From assembly GCA_023136155.1 (NCBI GenBank), contig JAGLRT010000014.1:1-8354 (forward strand): a stretch of 8,354 bases of DNA, given 5' to 3'. Every line of letters starts with the position of its first letter. Positions within the stretch are counted from its first letter, which is position 1. Made by a program: the position numbers and the translations under genes. Source of the stretch: Methanosarcinales archaeon. GTDB lineage: Archaea > Halobacteriota > Methanosarcinia > Methanosarcinales > Methanocomedenaceae. The notes under the pieces are model-generated. The model was not told the origin of the DNA. It saw only the letters and a list, made by a program, of their open reading frames with translations, and ran no database searches. This document shows, piece after piece, positions 6,390 to 8,354 of the stretch.

Positions 6390-7373
6390 ATGATTTCTTC
6401 GAACAGTGACCCCCAGGTACAGAGAAAACTGACCGAGATACTTCGTATCATCAGCGAGAATGAAGGTGCCATTGGTGCACGTATTATTGCTGATAAGATG
6501 CGGGAACGAGGGTATAAAATCGGTGAAAGAGGGGTCAGATACCATCTGAGGATACTTGATGAGCGGGGTCTTACTGCCAGGGAAGGATACTCGGGTCGAG
6601 TGATTACTGAAAATGGCATTCGTGAACTTGAAGACGGCCTTATCGGGCATAGAGTGGGTTTTGTCATTACCACCATTGACGAACTGGTATATAGTACAAA
6701 CATCGATGTAAATACCGGGGAGGGCAGTGTGATAGTGAATACTGCATTGATAGATAAGGATGATTTTGATGAAGCCATTGACGTCATTACAGCTTTCAGT
6801 GAGAGTCCGTATTCAATAAGCCCATATATCAAGATACTTGAAGAGGACAGCCCTGGTATCAAAATACCTCCGGGTAAAGTAGGCATTGCAACGGTATGCA
6901 GCATTACCATTGACGGAATACTTGCACGCAGTGGTATACCGGTTAATACGAAATACGGTGGGCTGGTCCGGGTGATTGATGCAAAACCCGTTGATTTTTC
7001 GGATCTCATCCTGTATAATGGAACCACTATCGACCCCATGAAAATTTATATTGATAAAGGAATGACATCGGTTATGGAAGCCCTGAAAAAGGGTAATGGG
7101 AAACTGCTGGCAAATGTACGTGAAATTCCCGTGTCAGCCAGGGATTATGCCATTGAAGTGCTGGAGAAGGCAAGGGTAATTAATATTGACGGGGTTATTG
7201 AAGTTGGGAAACCAGACACTCCGGTGCTCAGGGCTCCAGTAAACGCGGGGAAGATAGGGGTATCCCTGTATGCTGGTATTAACAATATGGTTGCAGTGGA
7301 GGAGAGTGGAATAGAAGTGTCCATAATTCCTATTTCAAGCATTATTGACTTTAAAGATATGACCCGAATATAG
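6390..7373 (+). CDS. nrpR: NrpR-type nitrogen regulatory repressor, single effector domain (NrpRI-like)
   Basis: NrpR is the euryarchaeal transcriptional repressor of nitrogen genes (nif, glnK-amtB, glnA) and is released from DNA by 2-oxoglutarate. This 327-residue protein has an N-terminal winged helix (about 8-80: KLTEILRIISENEGAIGARI, RGVRYHLRILDERGLTAREG) joined to one NrpR (DUF128) domain (about 85-322), with the conserved VGIATVCSITIDG (164-176) and NTKYGGLVRV (186-195). Methanococcal NrpR has two effector domains in about 540 residues; one domain plus DNA-binding part is the layout of NrpRI in Methanosarcina, which works with a separate NrpRII that is not in this window. It lies 12 bases after glnA with only a weak ribosome binding site (TGAT at 6378-6381), so it is probably read from the glnA promoter and forms a feedback loop. 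It ends in TAG, unlike its neighbours. Confidence 0.93.
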   Translation: MISSNSDPQVQRKLTEILRIISENEGAIGARIIADKMRERGYKIGERGVRYHLRILDERGLTAREGYSGRVITENGIRELEDGLIGHRVGFVITTIDELVYSTNIDVNTGEGSVIVNTALIDKDDFDEAIDVITAFSESPYSISPYIKILEEDSPGIKIPPGKVGIATVCSITIDGILARSGIPVNTKYGGLVRVIDAKPVDFSDLILYNGTTIDPMKIYIDKGMTSVMEALKKGNGKLLANVREIPVSARDYAIEVLEKARVINIDGVIEVGKPDTPVLRAPVNAGKIGVSLYAGINNMVAVEESGIEVSIIPISSIIDFKDMTRI

Positions 7374-7374
7374 G

Positions 7375-7387
7375 TTCCCATCGGGGA
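7375..7387. terminator. Short hairpin between convergent genes
   Basis: The 14-base gap between the nrpR stop and the stop of the convergent minus-strand gene is almost wholly an inverted repeat: TTCCC (7375-7379), loop ATC, GGGGA (7383-7387), with one G-U pair. It could mark the 3' ends of both transcripts. There is no T-run on either side, so factor-independent termination is not supported and the role is uncertain. Confidence 0.3.
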
Positions 7388-7882
7388 TTAAACCAGTACT
7401 TTACGGATCAGGCTGGCATACACCGATACGTCAACTTTCTTGCCTGCCCAAACCCGTTTTACATCGCAATTGTGTATTACTGCGGTCAAGGGCAGTTTTT
7501 TGTCTTCACCAGGAGCGCCTGTGAACAGCACATGATAAATGGCACCTGCTGCACTGTCTTCGCTTATCTCAAATATTGATATGGCATTGCCGTGCATCTG
7601 GTCAATGGCCTGGATGTTAGGCTCGTTGGACTCACATATCTTGCACTTATCCTCACGCTGCCTATCACGCATGATGTTCAACACCACAGGTTTTTTAACG
7701 GTGCAAATGTCATCTACTGTCTGCTCAAGCAAAGTGTACTTTGAATTGATCAAGATTTCTATGTTGTCGCCGAACTGTTTCATAACCTCTTCTGTCGACA
7801 TGGAATGTTGATGGGAGAGGGAATCTAGCAGTTTGTTTTTAAAAGATTCTTTGTGTTTGTGCAGGATTTCACGCAGGTCCAT
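7388..7882 (-). CDS. Uncharacterised protein with thioredoxin-like C-terminal region and CxxC
   Basis: This 164-residue protein is not one I recognise by name. Residues 1-62 look helical and charged (MDLREILHKHKESFKNKLLD...). From about 65 the order of elements resembles a thioredoxin fold: strand PVVLNIM (65-71), CKIC (Cys80-Cys83) at the head of a helix, strand NAISIFEISED (99-109), a helix around AAGAIYHVLF (111-120), then LPLTAVIHNCDVKRVWAGK (130-148), which parallels the cis-Pro strand-turn-strand of thioredoxins with Pro131, and a final helix YASLIRKVLV. Extra cysteines are Cys60 and Cys139. There is no signal peptide, so it is cytoplasmic. I chose the ATG at 7882 because GTGAT at 7891-7887 lies four bases before it, matching the arrangement at glnA; the in-frame GTG at 7891 would use up that site and add three residues. 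It follows the winged-helix gene by 23 bases and is convergent with nrpR. A redox role is inference. Confidence 0.7.
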   Translation of the reverse strand: MDLREILHKHKESFKNKLLDSLSHQHSMSTEEVMKQFGDNIEILINSKYTLLEQTVDDICTVKKPVVLNIMRDRQREDKCKICESNEPNIQAIDQMHGNAISIFEISEDSAAGAIYHVLFTGAPGEDKKLPLTAVIHNCDVKRVWAGKKVDVSVYASLIRKVLV

Positions 7883-7886
7883 TGAT

Positions 7887-7891
7887 ATCAC
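7887..7891 (-). promoter_or_regulatory. Ribosome binding site deciding the start of the thioredoxin-like gene
   Basis: On the minus strand GTGAT is followed by ATCA and then ATG at 7882-7880. GTGAT is complementary to the archaeal 16S rRNA 3' end and has the same four-base spacing as the AGGTGA before glnA. It overlaps the alternative GTG start codon at 7891-7889, which argues for the ATG. Confidence 0.5.
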
Positions 7892-7905
7892 AAGCCTTAT
7901 GTTAA

Positions 7906-8181
7906 TTACAAGTTGGTATTGACATATTGCATTTTATTCAAGTAATCGTTTCCCTTTTCAGTAATTTGATAATAATTGGAATCATATTTTGCTTTTACAA
8001 GTCCGTTCTGTTGTAGAAAATTAAGACTCTTATCGGCCAGAACAAAGTTAAAATTTGTCTTATATACTATCCTTATCTTGTTAGCCCCGCTTTTTGTTAT
8101 CTTTAATGTAGCAACCGAAATATCTTTTATACTTTTTTCGAGTGCCTTGTTTTTAGTGCTTTTCGCATTAATACTAGACAA
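7906..8181 (-). CDS. Small archaeal winged-helix protein, start uncertain
   Basis: The 91-codon frame matches the small single-domain archaeal winged-helix proteins (PF14947/HTH_45-like): helix KALEKSIKDISVATLKI (12-28), the GANKIRIVYKTNFNF segment (32-46) as the first part of the HTH, LADKSLNFLQQNGLVKAK (48-65) as recognition-helix region, and the wing YYQITEKGNDYLNKM (70-84). It is likely a DNA-binding regulator; the target is unknown. The only start in the open frame is TTG at 8181, with AGGGGG directly against it, which is too close for a normal ribosome binding site. The codon five triplets upstream (8196-8194) is TAG, in frame with ATGs at 8214 and 8229. An out-of-frame ATG at 8168 has the same AGGGGG about 13 bases before it. 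The coding sequence is markedly richer in A and T than neighbouring genes, suggesting a different origin. It is followed after 23 bases by the thioredoxin-like gene, probably in one operon. Confidence 0.7.
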   Translation of the reverse strand: MSSINAKSTKNKALEKSIKDISVATLKITKSGANKIRIVYKTNFNFVLADKSLNFLQQNGLVKAKYDSNYYQITEKGNDYLNKMQYVNTNL

Positions 8182-8233
8182 CCCCCTGAAATTCTATTCA
8201 CAAATATTTTCCATTAGTATACCATTCATAATT

Positions 8234-8241
8234 ATTATAAA
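8234..8241 (-). promoter_or_regulatory. TATA-like element upstream of the winged-helix gene
   Basis: Minus-strand TTTATAAT is a good match to an archaeal TATA box. Typical spacing would place transcription start near 8211, about 30 bases before the TTG start and almost on the in-frame ATG at 8214. The surroundings (8200-8320) are very AT-rich, so chance matches are likely. Confidence 0.35.
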
Positions 8242-8288
8242 TTAAACATATCTATTGATTTTTTCAAATCTGTCGTGAACTATACCTT

Positions 8289-8295
8289 AAAAAAA
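8289..8295 (-). terminator. T-run downstream of the tRNA
   Basis: Seven consecutive T on the minus strand lie 33 bases past the tRNA 3' end, within an AT-rich gap. Oligo-T tracts terminate archaeal transcription without needing a strong hairpin, so this is a plausible end for the tRNA transcript. A 5-base-stem hairpin (GATTT at 8257-8261, AAATC at 8266-8270) lies further on. Confidence 0.4.
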
Positions 8296-8327
8296 CATAC
8301 TATATGATTGTGTTTTTGAAATAATTA

Positions 8328-8354
8328 TGGCGGGCTGGAAGGGATTTGAACCCC
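8328..8354 (-). tRNA. tRNA, 3' end only (cut by window edge), isotype not determinable
   Basis: Read on the minus strand, the last 27 bases of the window give the T-arm and 3' acceptor strand of a tRNA: GGGG (50-53), T-loop TTCAAAT (54-60), CCCTT (61-65), acceptor strand CCAGCCC (66-72), discriminator G73 and an encoded CCA at 8330-8328. T-stem pairs G53-C61, G52-C62, G51-C63 and G50-U64 are seen; the partner of position 65 is outside the window. The 5' acceptor strand is expected to be GGGCUGG. The anticodon lies beyond the edge, so no amino acid is assigned. Confidence 0.9.

Noticed and set aside
6359..7039. Minus-strand 226-codon open frame
   Set aside because: It lies opposite nrpR, is Ser/Ile/Pro-rich without any recognisable domain, and is a shadow of the real gene's codon bias.
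7889..7891. GTG as start of the thioredoxin-like gene (three residues longer)
   Set aside because: The GTG is part of the GTGAT ribosome binding site that fits the ATG at 7882, and no other ribosome binding site precedes it.
7976..8245. Plus-strand 89-codon frame encoding a very hydrophobic, membrane-like peptide
   Set aside because: It is exactly antisense to the winged-helix gene, whose translation shows a coherent family pattern. The hydrophobicity follows from AT-rich complementary codons, and no ribosome binding site was seen.
8328..8354. Attachment-site duplicate of the tRNA 3' end
   Set aside because: I found no second copy of GGCGGGCTGG or the T-loop sequence elsewhere in the window, so no integrated element can be bounded here.
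1..8354. CRISPR array, insertion sequence, toxin-antitoxin or defence system
   Set aside because: No regularly spaced repeats, transposase or nuclease motifs, or terminal inverted repeats were seen on either strand.

Overview
This is a chromosomal segment from a methane-cycling euryarchaeon, most likely of the Methanosarcinales or an ANME-2/Methanoperedens-like relative. The clues are an archaeal RPA with a zinc finger followed by its RPA-associated partner, an archaeal nitrogen repressor NrpR of the single-domain type, a CfbB/CbiA corrinoid/F430 amidase, archaeal TATA-like elements and GGTGA-type ribosome binding sites. Genus cannot be settled from this window. I see no insertion sequence, CRISPR array or clear mobile element.

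Layout. (1) Bases 1-324, minus: the N-terminal 108 codons of an unrecognised membrane protein that runs off the left edge. (2) 405-2455, minus: two translationally coupled genes, an alpha-toroid protein with six prenyltransferase/cyclase-like repeats, then the a,c-diamide synthase CfbB/CbiA (ATGA overlap). (3) 2456-2555: a divergent promoter region with an AT-rich core that could serve both directions. (4) 2556-4960, plus: RPA (two OB folds plus a zinc-finger domain) and the RPA-associated protein with a C-terminal winged helix, overlapping by one base. (5) 4961-5054: glnA promoter region with a TATA-like element and a perfect 6-5-6 inverted repeat just upstream. (6) 5055-7373, plus: type I-alpha glutamine synthetase followed after 12 bases by nrpR. 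(7) 7388-8181, minus, convergent with nrpR: a thioredoxin-like protein with a CxxC motif, preceded by an AT-rich winged-helix gene whose start is problematic. (8) 8328-8354, minus: the 3' end of a tRNA with an encoded CCA, cut by the right edge.

How it fits together. The central part is housekeeping: ssDNA binding for replication and repair, then ammonium assimilation with its 2-oxoglutarate-responsive repressor in the same transcript. The left part is tetrapyrrole cofactor synthesis with an uncharacterised coupled partner. The right part is the least explained: a small regulator-like gene of different base composition in tandem with a possible redox protein. No gene-free stretch exceeds 300 bases; the longest, 8182-8327, holds a promoter-like element, a small hairpin and a tRNA terminator-like T-run. 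The best candidates for something new are the toroid/CfbB coupling, the thioredoxin-like protein with its winged-helix partner, and the TAG codon just upstream of and in frame with the winged-helix gene.
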